DNA from: Curvibacter cyanobacteriorum
GTDB taxonomy: Bacteria; Pseudomonadota; Gammaproteobacteria; Burkholderiales; Burkholderiaceae_C
NCBI RefSeq assembly: GCF_028649475.1
Contig: NZ_JAQSIP010000001.1
Span: forward strand, 372,001-436,000
Direction: 5' to 3'
DNA length: 64,000 bases
The notes beneath the pieces are model-generated. The model made no database searches, was not told the DNA's origin, and saw nothing but the letters and a program-made list of their open reading frames with translations. Position 1 is the first letter of the stretch. Each line of letters begins with the position of its first letter. A program made the position numbers and the translations under genes. Positions 44,901 to 54,404 of this stretch are shown here, piece after piece.

Positions 44901-45988
44901 TCCGCATCGTCGACGAGCACGGTCGCCAGTTGGGCACCGGTCGCAACCTGGGCGCGCTCAAGGCCGAGCTGGGCTCGAAGGCGCGCGGGGCCTTCCAGGC
45001 CCTGGCGGGGCTCAAGATGGCCGCCGCCCCGAAGGCCGCCCCCACCCCGGCGCCGGCCGCGGGCGGCGCCGCGCCCACCGGGCGCGGTCCCGGTGCGCCG
45101 GCGCCCGCGTCCGCCCCGGCGGCCCCGGCGCGCAGCGCCGAGCAGCGCTACACCGGCTGGACCTTCGGCGAGCTGCCCGAGCTGATGGAGATCCGCCGCG
45201 GCCAGCAAACCTTGATTGGCTTCCCCGCCCTGATCGATGGGGGCGACGCGGTCAGCATCGAGGTCTTTGACGAGCCCGAGGTGGCCGCCGCCAAGCACCG
45301 TGCGGGTTTGCGTCGCCTGTTCGCGTTGCAGATCAAGGACGCGCTCAAATACCTCGAAAAAAACATCCCCGAGCTGCAGAAGATGGCCGTGGCCTACATG
45401 CCGCTGGGCACCCAGGAAGAGCTGCGCGAGCAGATCCTGGACCTGGCGCTGGAGCGCGCCTTCCTGCTCGACCCGCTGCCCACCGATGAGTTCGCGTTCA
45501 AGCGCCGCATCGAAGAGGGGCGGGGCCGTCTGACCCTGATCGCCAACGAGGTGGCCCGCCTCGCGGCCACCATCCTGACCGAGTACGCGGCCGCCGCCCG
45601 CAAGGTCAAGGACAGCAAGAACGCCCCCGAGGCCAGTGCCGACTGTGCCCAGCAACTGCAGCGCCTGGTGCCCAAGAAGTTCCTCGCGCAAACCCCCTGG
45701 GCTCAGTTGCAGCACTTTGCGCGCTACCTCAAGGCGGTCACCCTGCGGCTGGACAAGTACCGCGCCGACCCCGCGCGCGACGCCAGCCGCCTGGCCGAAC
45801 TGCGGCCGCAGGAGCAGCGCTACTGGCGCCTGGTGGCCGAGCGCAAGGGCGCTGTCGATGCGCGCATGCAGGAGTTCCGCTGGCTGCTCGAGGAGCTGCG
45901 GGTCAGCTTCTTTGCCCAGGAGTTGCGCACGCCGCAGCCGGTCAGCATCAAGCGCCTGGACAAGGCCTGGGCCCAGATCAACAGCTGA
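41954..45988 (+). CDS. hrpA: ATP-dependent RNA helicase HrpA
   Basis: 1344 aa DEAH-box RNA helicase. Motif I is GETGSGKTT, II is IIDEAHERSL, III is VVTSATIDA, V is LATNVAETSLTVPG and VI is QRAGRCGRV. After the helicase core come the winged-helix and ratchet regions and the DUF3418-type C-terminal domain with an OB-fold. There is a Pro-rich insert near residue 540 and an Ala/Pro-rich linker near residue 1030. The start is unclear: TTG at 41954 (near a GATAAT) or TTG at 41975; the first in-frame ATG at 42044 would cut into the conserved start. Length is normal for HrpA. Confidence 0.93.
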   Translation: MSSPVSPLSTAPLLIEFPESLPVSGKREEIMAALSQHQVIIVCGETGSGKTTQLPKIALAMGRGKLNAAPGQKGQLIGHTQPRRIAASSVAKRIAEELKTPLGEVVGYKVRFQDRLSKDASVKLMTDGILLAETQTDPLLKAYDTLIIDEAHERSLNIDFLLGYLRQILPRRPDLKIVVTSATIDANRFAEHFASAKGPAPVIYVSGRTFPVEQRYRPFEESRDHGLNEAIADAVDELWQGRSGGDILVFLPGEREIREAADHLRGHLAHVPHLRNAEVLPLFARLSQPEQDRIFDGHTGRRIVLATNVAETSLTVPGIRYVIDTGTARVKRYSFRSKVEQLLVEPISQAAANQRAGRCGRVADGICIRLYDEKDFSARPRFTDPEILRSSLAGVILRMKSLHLGVVEDFPFLEAPSGRAIADGYQLLSELGAVDDANELTPMGQELARLPLDPRVGRMIIEARERNALEEVLVIAAALSVQDVRDRPMDAQAQADQAHAKWDDEKSEFSGYIRLWQWLADARGGAIPLTKRGQAAPPPPPQRRASAAVLPVAQRLQAVPAIIAPPEPVAATHKLSNRQYENLLRQNFISVRRLREWRDIHSQLLTVVTEHRWVINRNPASYEQIHLSMLAGLLGNVGWKMEEEAPSGEYLGARGIKFHRHPGAHLRKKPGRWIVCAELVETTRLFGRGIANIEPQWLEQIGGHLLKKQMLDPHWEKRSAEVVAYERATLYGLVVYSGRRISYGRIDQVAAREIFIRQALVEGELETRLPFLAANQKLIRQVEELEHKSRRQDVLVDEELIYAFYDQLLPADVYSGATLEHWYKEASRLNPKLLHLTREELMRHEAAGITTSAFPRHVRLGGVDCAATYLHQPGDAKDGVTVDVPLFVLNQVNEDRCEWLVPGMLKDKVQALLKSLPQKPRARLVPLPESATRLTEKLNEPAVFGHGSLTEALLKLVREQVQLDVKRADFKLDMLAPHLFMNFRIVDEHGRQLGTGRNLGALKAELGSKARGAFQALAGLKMAAAPKAAPTPAPAAGGAAPTGRGPGAPAPASAPAAPARSAEQRYTGWTFGELPELMEIRRGQQTLIGFPALIDGGDAVSIEVFDEPEVAAAKHRAGLRRLFALQIKDALKYLEKNIPELQKMAVAYMPLGTQEELREQILDLALERAFLLDPLPTDEFAFKRRIEEGRGRLTLIANEVARLAATILTEYAAAARKVKDSKNAPEASADCAQQLQRLVPKKFLAQTPWAQLQHFARYLKAVTLRLDKYRADPARDASRLAELRPQEQRYWRLVAERKGAVDARMQEFRWLLEELRVSFFAQELRTPQPVSIKRLDKAWAQINS

Positions 45989-46136
45989 GCCCCGCGGCAG
46001 GCCCGGCGGTCCTGCCCTGGCGCATCGCAAGCGCAAAGCAGGTCCGGCGCACGGTCACCGAGGCGACCTCAGGCCCCCGGAGCTTCCCCGATGTGCCGCC
46101 CGGAGGGGACTTGTAAGCTGCGCTCAAGGAGACCCC

Positions 46137-47825
46137 ATGCGACCGCACTACAAGTTCTGGCCCAAGCGCCTGCCCCAGTCCATCACCCCCCCGTCCACCC
46201 CGCTGTGGGACAACCTGGCGGTCAACGCCCGGCGCTACCCGGACAAGGCGGCGCTGATCTTCCTGGGACGCCAGTACCGCTATGCCGAGCTGATGGCGCA
46301 GGTGGAGCAGGTGGCCGCCCGGCTGTACGCGCTGGGCGTGCGGCGCGGCGACCGGGTGGTGCTGAACATGCAGAACTGCCCGCAGCTGGTGATCGCGCAT
46401 TTCGCCATCCTGCGCGCCAACGCCGTGGTGGTGCCGGTCAACCCCATGAACCGCGCCGAAGAGCTCAAGCACTACATCACCGATCCGGACGCCAAGGTGG
46501 CCATCACCACCGGCGATCTGGCGGGCGAGCTGGCCCGGGCCAGCAACGCACTGCCCGAGGCGCAGCGCCTGCAACACCTGATCGTGACCCAGTTCACCGA
46601 TGGCTTTGATCCCCAGCAGATGCATGGCGACACCCTGCCGCCAGCCTGGGAACCCTGGCTGCTGACCCAGCACCCCTTGCCCACCCTGGACGGTGGCGCG
46701 GTCAGCGCCTGGTCCGAGGCCGTGCAGGGCCAAGGTCCGGCCCCGACCCCCAGCACGGGCGGCGCCGACATGGCCTTGTTGCCCTACACCAGTGGCACCA
46801 CGGGCTTGCCCAAGGGGTGCATCCACATCCATTCGAGCATCATGCACAACGCGGTGGCGGGCAGCCTGTGGGGCACGGCCACCCCCGAGAGCGTGGTGCT
46901 GGGCGTGGTGCCGATGTTCCACATCACCGGCATGGTCAGCGTGCTGCACACCACCATCTACACCGGCGGCACCCTGGTGCTGATGCCGCGGTGGGACCGA
47001 GACCTGGCTGGGCGCTTGATTTCGCGCTACAAGGTGTCCAACTGGACCAACATCCCGACCATGGTGATCGACCTGCTGGGCAGCCCGAATTTCGCCAGCT
47101 ACGACCTGTCGTCCTTGATGTACATCGGCGGCGGCGGGGCGGCCATGCCGCAGGCGGTGGCCCAGCGCCTGCTTGACAACTACGGCCTGCGCTACGTCGA
47201 GGGCTATGGCCTGACCGAAACCTCGGCGCCCTCGCACACCAATCCGGTGGACGCCCCCAAGCAGCAGTGCCTGGGCATCCCCTTCATGAGCACCGACGCG
47301 CGCGTGATCGACCCCGACACCCTCCAGGAACTGCCGACGGGCGAGGCTGGCGAGATCGTCATCCACGGCCCCGAGGTGTTCCAGGGTTACTGGAAGCGGC
47401 CCGACGCCACGGCGGGTGCCTTCATCGAACTCGACGGCAAGCGCTTCTTCCGCTCGGGGGACATGGGGCGGGTGGACGAGGACGGCTACTTCTTCATGAC
47501 CGACCGCCTCAAGCGCATGATCAATGCCTCCGGCTTCAAGGTCTGGCCCGCCGAGGTCGAGGCCCTGATGTTCCGCCACCCGGCGATCCAGGAGGCTTGC
47601 ATCATCTCGACCAAGGACGCCTACCGAGGCGAGTCGGTCAAGGCGGTGGTGGTGCTGCGGCCCAGCCACGCGCAGGTGACCGAGGCCGAGATCATCGACT
47701 GGTGCCGCGACAACATGGCGGTCTACAAGGTGCCGCGCGTGGTGCAGTTTGTCGATGCCCTGCCCAAGAGTGGCAGCGGCAAAGTGATGTGGCGGGCCTT
47801 GCAAGAGGCCGAGCCCCAGGGCTGA
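46137..47825 (+). CDS. Long-chain acyl-CoA ligase (AMP-forming)
   Basis: 562 aa ANL-superfamily enzyme that activates a carboxylic acid with ATP and joins it to CoA. The P-loop is LPYTSGTTGLPKG, the acyl-site segment is YVEGYGLTETSAPS, the Asp/Arg hinge reads SGDMGRVDEDGYFFMTDRLK and the catalytic Lys is near the end in PKSGSGKVMWR. The start has AAGGAG eight bases upstream. It is a single gene ending in a terminator. The substrate (fatty acid or aryl acid) cannot be told; FadD-like is the most likely class. Confidence 0.9.
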   Translation: MRPHYKFWPKRLPQSITPPSTPLWDNLAVNARRYPDKAALIFLGRQYRYAELMAQVEQVAARLYALGVRRGDRVVLNMQNCPQLVIAHFAILRANAVVVPVNPMNRAEELKHYITDPDAKVAITTGDLAGELARASNALPEAQRLQHLIVTQFTDGFDPQQMHGDTLPPAWEPWLLTQHPLPTLDGGAVSAWSEAVQGQGPAPTPSTGGADMALLPYTSGTTGLPKGCIHIHSSIMHNAVAGSLWGTATPESVVLGVVPMFHITGMVSVLHTTIYTGGTLVLMPRWDRDLAGRLISRYKVSNWTNIPTMVIDLLGSPNFASYDLSSLMYIGGGGAAMPQAVAQRLLDNYGLRYVEGYGLTETSAPSHTNPVDAPKQQCLGIPFMSTDARVIDPDTLQELPTGEAGEIVIHGPEVFQGYWKRPDATAGAFIELDGKRFFRSGDMGRVDEDGYFFMTDRLKRMINASGFKVWPAEVEALMFRHPAIQEACIISTKDAYRGESVKAVVVLRPSHAQVTEAEIIDWCRDNMAVYKVPRVVQFVDALPKSGSGKVMWRALQEAEPQG

Positions 47826-47855
47826 GCCCGCCAAAGCGGGCAGGCCGTCACCACG

Positions 47856-47882
47856 AAGCCGGGTTCAGCCCGGCTTTTTTTC
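47856..47882 (+). terminator. Rho-independent terminator after the acyl-CoA ligase
   Basis: AAGCCGGG and CCCGGCTT form a perfect stem with a short loop, followed by seven T. Confidence 0.9.
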
Positions 47883-47920
47883 GCCTGAACAGCCGTCGAA
47901 AGGCGGGTCTGGCCGGTGGC

Positions 47921-48000
47921 TAGTCATAAAAAATGATCATTTGGGTTTCAATATATTGATCATAAAAATCAAAAATAGCATTAAAATACGCTAATGATCG
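47921..48000. promoter_or_regulatory. AT-rich promoter region with three GATC-centred boxes
   Basis: An 80-base AT-rich island in otherwise GC-rich DNA, in front of a chemoreceptor gene. It holds the perfect palindrome AAATGATCATTT (centred at 47936), TTGATCAT (47956-47963) and ATGATCG (47994-48000), plus TAAAAT at 47982-47987 as a possible -10. The spacing suggests more than one bound dimer. Confidence 0.5.
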
Positions 48001-48076
48001 AACGTTGTTCGCCGGCTCCGCCAGCCGAAGCGACGCGAACGATGCCGACGTCCGACCCCTGACCCACGAGGCCACC

Positions 48077-49666
48077 ATGAACCTGTTCAACACGACCATC
48101 CGCACCCGCTTTGTCCTGCTCCTGGGCGTTTTTGTCCTGGGTTTTGGCCTGTGTGCAGGCTGGTCCTTCTACACACTCAGTCAACTCAAGGTCAACGGCC
48201 CGCTCTACCAGCGCATCGTGCAGAGCAAGGACCTGGTGGCCGACGTGCTGCCGCCGCCCTTGTATGTGCTGGAGCCCTACCTGATCACGCTGCAGTTCGC
48301 CGACAGCACCTCGGCCGAGGAGCAGGCTTCGCTGCGCCAACGCATCAGCGCCTTGCGCAAGGACTACGAGAAGCGCCGCGGGTACTGGCAACAGGCCCAG
48401 CTGGAGCCCGAGCTGGCGCGCCTGTTGCTGGACCAGGCCCACGCGCCGGCCGAGCAGATGTTCAAGGCGTTCGACGACAAACTCGCGCCCGCTGTCCAAC
48501 GTGCCGATGCAGCGGCCGTCGGTGCGGCCATGGCAGACATCCGCCGGGCCTACGAGGCCCACCGCCAGGTGATTGACCGGCTGGTGGTGCAGGTCAATGA
48601 GCGCGCCGCGAGCGACGAGGCGAACGCCCAGCAGAGCATCTGGCAGGCCACCGCGCTCTCCCTGGGCATGGCGCTGTTGTCGGTGCTGGCCAGCATCGGC
48701 GTGGCGATTGTGATCATCCGCAGCATCACCGGTCCCCTGACCCTGGCCATGGGGGTGGCCGACCGGGTGGCGGAGGGGGACCTGACCCAAACCATCGAAG
48801 TGCGGGGCCGTGACGAAACCGCCCGCCTGCTCGACGCGCTGCGCCGCATGCAGGACAGCCTTCTGCACACCGTCAGCACGGTGCGCCGCAACGCCCGCCA
48901 GGTGGCGGCCGCCAGTGGCGAGATCGCCACCGGCAACAACGACCTCAGCGAGCGCACCGAGCGCCAGGCCTCGGCCCTGCAAGAAACCGCCGCTTCGATG
49001 GAGGAGTTGGACTCCACCGTCAAGAAGAACGCCAGCAGCGCCCAGCAGGCCCATGGTCTGGCGGACACCGCCAGCGAGGTGGCGCTCAAGGGGAGCAGCG
49101 TGATGGGCCAGGTGGTCAGCACCATGAAGGGCATCAACGACAGCTCGCACCAGATCGCCGACATCATCGGCGTCATCGACAGCATTGCCTTCCAGACCAA
49201 CATCCTGGCGCTGAACGCGGCGGTGGAGGCCGCCCGGGCCGGTGAGCAGGGGCGGGGCTTTGCCGTGGTGGCCAGCGAGGTGCGCAACCTGGCCCAGCGC
49301 AGTGCCGCGGCCGCCAAGGAGATCAACACCCTGATCACGTCCAGCGTGGCCCGGGTCGAAGACGGCAGCCGCCTGGTCGACCAGGCGGGCCGGACCATGG
49401 AAGAGGTGGTGACCGCGATCCAGAACGTGGGCACCTTGATTGGCGAGATCAGCGTCGCCAGCGCCGAGCAAAGCGCCGGCGTCAGTCAGGTGGGGCAGGC
49501 GATTGCCCAGATGGACCAGGTGACGCAACAGAACGCTGCTTTGGTCGAGCAGAGTGCCGCCGCCGCCCAGGGGCTGCAGGTGCAGGCGCAAGACCTGGTC
49601 GCCGCGGTCTCGGTGTTCGTGCTGCCGTCGGAGCCCTCGATGCGCGCCTTGCCCCGACTGGCTTGA
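48077..49666 (+). CDS. Methyl-accepting chemotaxis protein
   Basis: 529 aa chemoreceptor. First membrane segment about 12-33, periplasmic helical domain to about 185 (four-helix bundle type with [17 protein letters not shown], a motif of many proteobacterial receptors), second segment about 190-212, HAMP domain ([20 protein letters not shown]) and a cytosolic signalling domain with the tip [20 protein letters not shown]. There is no C-terminal CheR-binding pentapeptide. The longer open frame upstream is not used: the ATG at 48077 fits the signal anchor. An AT-rich promoter region precedes it. Confidence 0.95.
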   Translation: MNLFNTTIRTRFVLLLGVFVLGFGLCAGWSFYTLSQLKVNGPLYQRIVQSKDLVADVLPPPLYVLEPYLITLQFADSTSAEEQASLRQRISALRKDYEKRRGYWQQAQLEPELARLLLDQAHAPAEQMFKAFDDKLAPAVQRADAAAVGAAMADIRRAYEAHRQVIDRLVVQVNERAASDEANAQQSIWQATALSLGMALLSVLASIGVAIVIIRSITGPLTLAMGVADRVAEGDLTQTIEVRGRDETARLLDALRRMQDSLLHTVSTVRRNARQVAAASGEIATGNNDLSERTERQASALQETAASMEELDSTVKKNASSAQQAHGLADTASEVALKGSSVMGQVVSTMKGINDSSHQIADIIGVIDSIAFQTNILALNAAVEAARAGEQGRGFAVVASEVRNLAQRSAAAAKEINTLITSSVARVEDGSRLVDQAGRTMEEVVTAIQNVGTLIGEISVASAEQSAGVSQVGQAIAQMDQVTQQNAALVEQSAAAAQGLQVQAQDLVAAVSVFVLPSEPSMRALPRLA

Positions 49667-49737
49667 GTGCCTGCGCCCCTCGGTGGGGCGCTTATGCACT
49701 GCCTCATTTTTAAGCGGCGTAAGTTAATCCCATTGAA

Positions 49738-49816
49738 ATCAAGGACTTGGCCTGCCCTTCAACGCCCTGGGCACGGCTTGTCCACAAACTTATCCAAGCC
49801 CAGCGGGGAGAAGTTC
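49738..49816 (+). repeat. Duplicated intergenic element, copy A
   Basis: A 75-base core that begins ATCAAGGACTT, contains TTGTCCACA and TTATCCA (DnaA-box-like words), and ends GCGGGGAGAA. It aligns without gaps to copy B at 49976-50056, about 52 of 75 bases the same by hand count. Confidence 0.7.
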
Positions 49817-49860
49817 TTCAGCGTCCCACCACTCGGTGGGCGCAGCCTCCCGGTGCGGGT

Positions 49861-49908
49861 GTCTGGGCCTTGGACCGGGCACCCGACCCGGCCCTTGACC
49901 GCCCAGAC
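49861..49908. other. Nested hairpin between the two repeat copies
   Basis: GTCTGGGC (49861-49868) and GCCCAGAC (49901-49908) are perfect complements and enclose a second stem, CCGGG/CCCGG (49875-49891). It lies between repeat copies A and B, and could be an RNA structure or a DNA cruciform. Confidence 0.5.
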
Positions 49909-49975
49909 CCTGTCCCGGGGCGGTTCAACTTGTCCCCTGCCTAAAAAACAGGCGCGCTAAGCTTTGTCCTTGTGA

Positions 49976-50056
49976 ATCAAGGACTTAAGCCACTGTTCCG
50001 GGGCCAACGCACGGTTTGTCCACACCCTTGTCCAGCGTCCGCGGGGAGAACTTGCG
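49976..50056 (+). repeat. Duplicated intergenic element, copy B
   Basis: Same order of words as copy A: ATCAAGGACTT, then ACGGTTTGTCCACA, then CCTTGTCCA, then GCGGGGAGAA. The best kept parts are the first ten bases, TTGTCCACA and the end. The remaining intergenic DNA up to 50362 shows only a CATAAT promoter-like word near 50310. Confidence 0.7.
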
Positions 50057-50362
50057 AACCAGGGGGCCGGCGCGCGCTGCCATCATGGATGGCGATGGGG
50101 GGCGTGGCCGCTGGCGATGGGGCTGACCCGTGTGGACACCGCGCCCTGAGCGCCAAAGTCCTTGTGCCGCAAGCCTTTCGGCAAACTGACAAGCCGTTTG
50201 GGCGTCTCGCCCAGGGCCCGGTGACGGCCTTGTGGAGGCCTGGTGGGCCCGCACCAGGGCCCGAACTGCCCCCAACCCGTAAATACCCTGACAAGAGAAT
50301 GGACATAATTTGTAACTAAGTGCACTGATGTTTTGTTCATCCGCTTCGTTGGAGCTTCGCCC

Positions 50363-52015
50363 ATGTCTGCCCTCTTGTCTCTGGACCCCAAGCGCGCCCC
50401 AGAACCCATCCGCCGTGACCTGGACCCTGGCTTTTTTCGTTTTCATGGCGTCTGGGCGCCAGGTGTGCGTTTGTTCCGCACCCTGCGCTTTGCCGCCAAG
50501 GCCTTGATCATCTCCCTGGCCTTTTTGCTGCCCCTGCTGGGCCTGCTGGGCTGGCAGTTGAACAACCACACCACGCGGGCGCTTGAGGCCCGTGAGGCGG
50601 CCACGCGGCAGCATGTGGAGATCGCCCATGGCCTGATGGTCTGGGCCCACCGCCAGGAGACCGCTGGCCAGATCAGCCGCGAGCAGGCCCAGACGCTCGC
50701 ACGCCAGGCCATCAGCGAGTTGCGCTACGACAAGAACGAGTACTTCTGGATCAACGACATGCACCCGCGCGTGGTCATGCACCCGTTCAAGCCCGAGCTC
50801 AATGGCAAGGACGTGTCCGACATGAAGGACCCCAACGGCCTGGCCTTGTTCAAGGCCTTTGTCGCGGTGGTCCAGGCCCGAGGCGAGGGCTTTGTCGACT
50901 ACCAGTGGCCCAAGCCCGGCCTGGACCGCCCGGTGGACAAGGTCAGCTACGTCAAAGGCTTTGAGCCCTGGGGCTGGATCGTGGGCTCGGGCATCTACAT
51001 CGACGACCTGCGCGCCGAGACCCGCCAGTTGTGGGTCATGAACCTGTCGATCACGGTGGTGGCGGTGCTGTTCGCAGGCTACCTGTTCCTGAGCTTCTAC
51101 CGCGTGATGGACGGCGGCCTCAAGGAAACCCGCCGCCACTTGCGCGCCATGACCGAGGGCGACCTGACCACTTCGCCGTCGCCCTGGGGCCGCGATGAAG
51201 CGGCCCAACTGATGCTGGAACTGCGCCACATGCAGGGCTCGCTGCGCGAGATGGTGGTCCAGGTGCGCCAGTCCAGCGACCAGATCGTGCACGCCAGCAA
51301 CGAGGTGGCGGCCGGTTCCATGGACCTGTCGGCCCGCACCGAGCAGGCGGCGGCCAGCCTGGAGCAGTCAGCCTCGTCGATGGAACAGATCTCGGCCACC
51401 GTCAACGTGACCTCGGGCAACACCGACGAGGCCTCGCGCGTGGCGCGCCAGAACGCCGAGTCCGCCAAGCAGGGCGGGCAGGTGATGGGCGAGGTGGTGG
51501 CCAACATGAACCAGATCCGGGACTCCTCCAACCGCATTGCCGAGATCATCGGCACCATCGATGGCATTGCTTTCCAGACCAACATCCTGGCCCTGAACGC
51601 GGCGGTGGAAGCCGCCCGGGCCGGTGAGCAAGGCCGGGGCTTTGCCGTGGTGGCGGGCGAGGTGCGCATGCTGGCCCAGCGCAGCGCCGAGGCGGCCCGC
51701 GAGATCAAGTCCCTGATCGGCAACAGCGTCGAGCAGGTCGAACTCGGGACCCATGTGGTGCAACGCGCGGGCCACACCATCGAAGACATTGTCGCCTCGG
51801 CGCAGCGGGTCAACGCCCTGCTTGACGAGATCTCCACCGGATCGCGCGAACAGAGCCTGGGCGTGCAACAGGTCGGCCAGGCCCTGCAGGAGCTGGACCG
51901 CATGACCCAGCAGAACGCGGCCCTGGTGGAGCAGACTGCGGCGGCCTCGGCAGCCATGCGTGAGCGGGCCACGCAGCTGTCGAATCAGGTGGCCCGCTTC
52001 CGACTGCCTGCCTGA
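50363..52015 (+). CDS. Methyl-accepting chemotaxis protein with single Cache domain
   Basis: 550 aa chemoreceptor. A 40-residue cytosolic start is followed by a membrane segment (AALIISLAFLLPLLGLLGW region), an sCache-type periplasmic domain (YFWINDMHPRVVMHPFKPEL, NGKDVSDMKDPNG, GWIVGSGIYIDD), a second segment, HAMP and the signalling domain with [20 protein letters not shown]. Such sCache domains bind small organic acids in other receptors. GGAG precedes the ATG by nine bases. It does not carry a C-terminal pentapeptide. It is separated from the first receptor gene by the duplicated element. Confidence 0.95.
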   Translation: MSALLSLDPKRAPEPIRRDLDPGFFRFHGVWAPGVRLFRTLRFAAKALIISLAFLLPLLGLLGWQLNNHTTRALEAREAATRQHVEIAHGLMVWAHRQETAGQISREQAQTLARQAISELRYDKNEYFWINDMHPRVVMHPFKPELNGKDVSDMKDPNGLALFKAFVAVVQARGEGFVDYQWPKPGLDRPVDKVSYVKGFEPWGWIVGSGIYIDDLRAETRQLWVMNLSITVVAVLFAGYLFLSFYRVMDGGLKETRRHLRAMTEGDLTTSPSPWGRDEAAQLMLELRHMQGSLREMVVQVRQSSDQIVHASNEVAAGSMDLSARTEQAAASLEQSASSMEQISATVNVTSGNTDEASRVARQNAESAKQGGQVMGEVVANMNQIRDSSNRIAEIIGTIDGIAFQTNILALNAAVEAARAGEQGRGFAVVAGEVRMLAQRSAEAAREIKSLIGNSVEQVELGTHVVQRAGHTIEDIVASAQRVNALLDEISTGSREQSLGVQQVGQALQELDRMTQQNAALVEQTAAASAAMRERATQLSNQVARFRLPA

Positions 52016-52079
52016 ACCGGCCGTCCAGCGCGCAGCGGGGCCGCCTGAGCGGGGCCGCGGTGGGCGGGCAGGGCGCCTC

Positions 52080-52085
52080 TAAACT
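52080..52085 (+). promoter_or_regulatory. -10-like TAAACT directly before the ion channel gene
   Basis: TAAACT ends six bases before the ATG, the same distance as before rlmB and chrA. No -35 is visible. Confidence 0.4.
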
Positions 52086-52091
52086 GTCGCC

Positions 52092-52952
52092 ATGACGCGC
52101 TCACCCTCCCCATCGTCCGCCCCGCAGCACGCGCTCAGCCCCTGGCGCGAGCGCCTGTTCCGCATCATCTTTGAGGCCGACACGCCGGCCGGCCGCTACT
52201 TTGACTACGCGCTGTTCGGCCTGATCGTGCTCAGCGTGGGCGTGGTGCTGGCCGACAGCGTGCAGTCGCTGCGCCTGGCCCATGGTGGCGTGTTCAACCA
52301 GCTGGAGTGGTTTTTCACGGCCCTGTTCACCCTCGAGTACATCGCGCGCCTGGTCTGTGTGCGCCACCCCTGGCGCTATGCCACCAGCTTCTTCGGCGTG
52401 GTGGACCTGCTGGCGCTGCTGCCCACGTACCTGGCGCTTTTTGTGCCCGAGTTGCACCTGCTGATCGACGTGCGGGTGATGCGGCTTTTGCGCGTGTTCC
52501 GCATCTTCAAGTTGTCGGCTTACGTCAGCGAGTACCAATCGCTGGGCCGTGCGCTGGTCGCCACCCGGCGCAAGATCCTGATTTTCTTGTCGGTGGTGAT
52601 GATGATCGTGCTGGTGGTGGGCACCGTCATGCACCTGGTGGAAGGGGCTGAAAACGGCTTCAGCAGCATCCCGACCTCGATGTACTGGGCCATCACCACC
52701 ATGACCACGGTGGGCTTTGGCGACATCACGCCCAAGACCGATCTGGGGCGCTTCATCTCCTCGGCCATGATGCTGCTGGGCTGGGGCACCCTGGCCGTGC
52801 CGACTGGCATCGTGAGCTCGGAGATGGCGCAGCAGCGGCGCGATTCGCTGCCGCCCCCCACCACCCGGCGTTGCCACGAGTGCCTGACCGAAGGCCACCT
52901 GATGGAGGCGCGCTTTTGCCTGCATTGCGGCGCCGAACTGCCGCCGCCCTGA
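52092..52952 (+). CDS. Voltage-gated-type potassium channel with zinc-ribbon tail
   Basis: 286 aa ion transporter. Six membrane segments: an S4-like helix DVRVMRLLRVFRIFKLS with regularly placed Arg, and a pore with selectivity filter TTVGFGD between S5 and S6 (SMYWAITTMTTVGFGDITPKT is split over two lines of the gene). After S6 a short cytosolic tail ends in a zinc ribbon: CHEC and CLHCG about 16 residues apart. The filter fits potassium. The tail could sense metal or redox state or help assembly; that is inference. It seems to be a single gene. Confidence 0.9.
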   Translation: MTRSPSPSSAPQHALSPWRERLFRIIFEADTPAGRYFDYALFGLIVLSVGVVLADSVQSLRLAHGGVFNQLEWFFTALFTLEYIARLVCVRHPWRYATSFFGVVDLLALLPTYLALFVPELHLLIDVRVMRLLRVFRIFKLSAYVSEYQSLGRALVATRRKILIFLSVVMMIVLVVGTVMHLVEGAENGFSSIPTSMYWAITTMTTVGFGDITPKTDLGRFISSAMMLLGWGTLAVPTGIVSSEMAQQRRDSLPPPTTRRCHECLTEGHLMEARFCLHCGAELPPP

Positions 52953-53030
52953 GGGCCAGGGGCTGAGCCCCGAGGTCCAAGGTCCAAGCCACCGCGATGG
53001 TGACCTGGTGCCCGCCGGGCCCCGGGGGAT

Positions 53031-53751
<721 letters not shown>

Positions 53752-53765
<14 letters not shown>

Positions 53766-54402
53766 GGAGTTTCCTTTCAAGCCGCTGTGCCACCAGGCTC
53801 ACGGGGAAGCACAGCAAAAAATACATCAGTGCCACACAGGCGTAGACCAGGAAGGGCTGGTAGGTCGCGTTGGAGATCATGCTTCCCGCCTTGGTCAGCT
53901 CAACAAAGCCGATCACCGAGGCCAGGGCCGTGCCCTTGATCACCTGCACCAGAAAGCCCACGGTGGGCGGCACCGCGATGCGCAGCGCCTGCGGCAGCAC
54001 CACATGGCGCAGTTGCTCGCCAAAGCTCAGGGCCAGGCTTTGGGCCGCTTCCCATTGCCCCTTGGGGATGGCGGCCACGCAGCCGCGCCAGATTTCGGTC
54101 AGGTAGGCGCTGGTGTAGAGCGTCAGGGCCACGGCCGCGGCGGTCCACGGCGTGGTCTTGATGCCCAGCAGGGCCAGCCCGAAGTAGGTCAGGAACAGCT
54201 GCATCAGCAGGGGCGTGCCCTGGAACAGCTGCACATAGCCGCCAATCAGGGTCTGGGTGCCACGCCAGCCGCTGAGGCGCAACACCAGCAGGCCCAGGCC
54301 CGCCAGCCCACCGCCGACGAAGGCCAGCAGCGACAGGCCCACGGTCCAGCGCGCGGCCAGCATCAGGTTGCGCAGGATGTCCCACAGAGAAAAATCAACC
54401 AT
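53752..54402 (-). CDS. Polar amino acid ABC transporter permease (second)
   Basis: 216 aa HisM/GlnP-type permease with about five membrane segments. The EAA loop that contacts the ATPase is GQWEAAQSLALSFGEQLRHV. It forms a pair with the other permease, which ends two bases before this start. The 3' end overlaps the ATPase gene. Confidence 0.93.
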
Positions 54403-54404
54403 GG

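Noticed and set aside
41960-46036. A 1358-codon open frame on the minus strand over hrpA
   Set aside because: It is a GC-rich shadow: its composition is that of a complementary frame (rich in His, Gln, Gly, Val), it has no family motifs, and hrpA on the other strand has all helicase motifs.
49738-50056. Possible chromosomal origin of replication
   Set aside because: DnaA-box-like words occur, but there is no dnaA, dnaN or parAB nearby, no AT-rich unwinding region, and only a few boxes. An intergenic repeat family is more likely.
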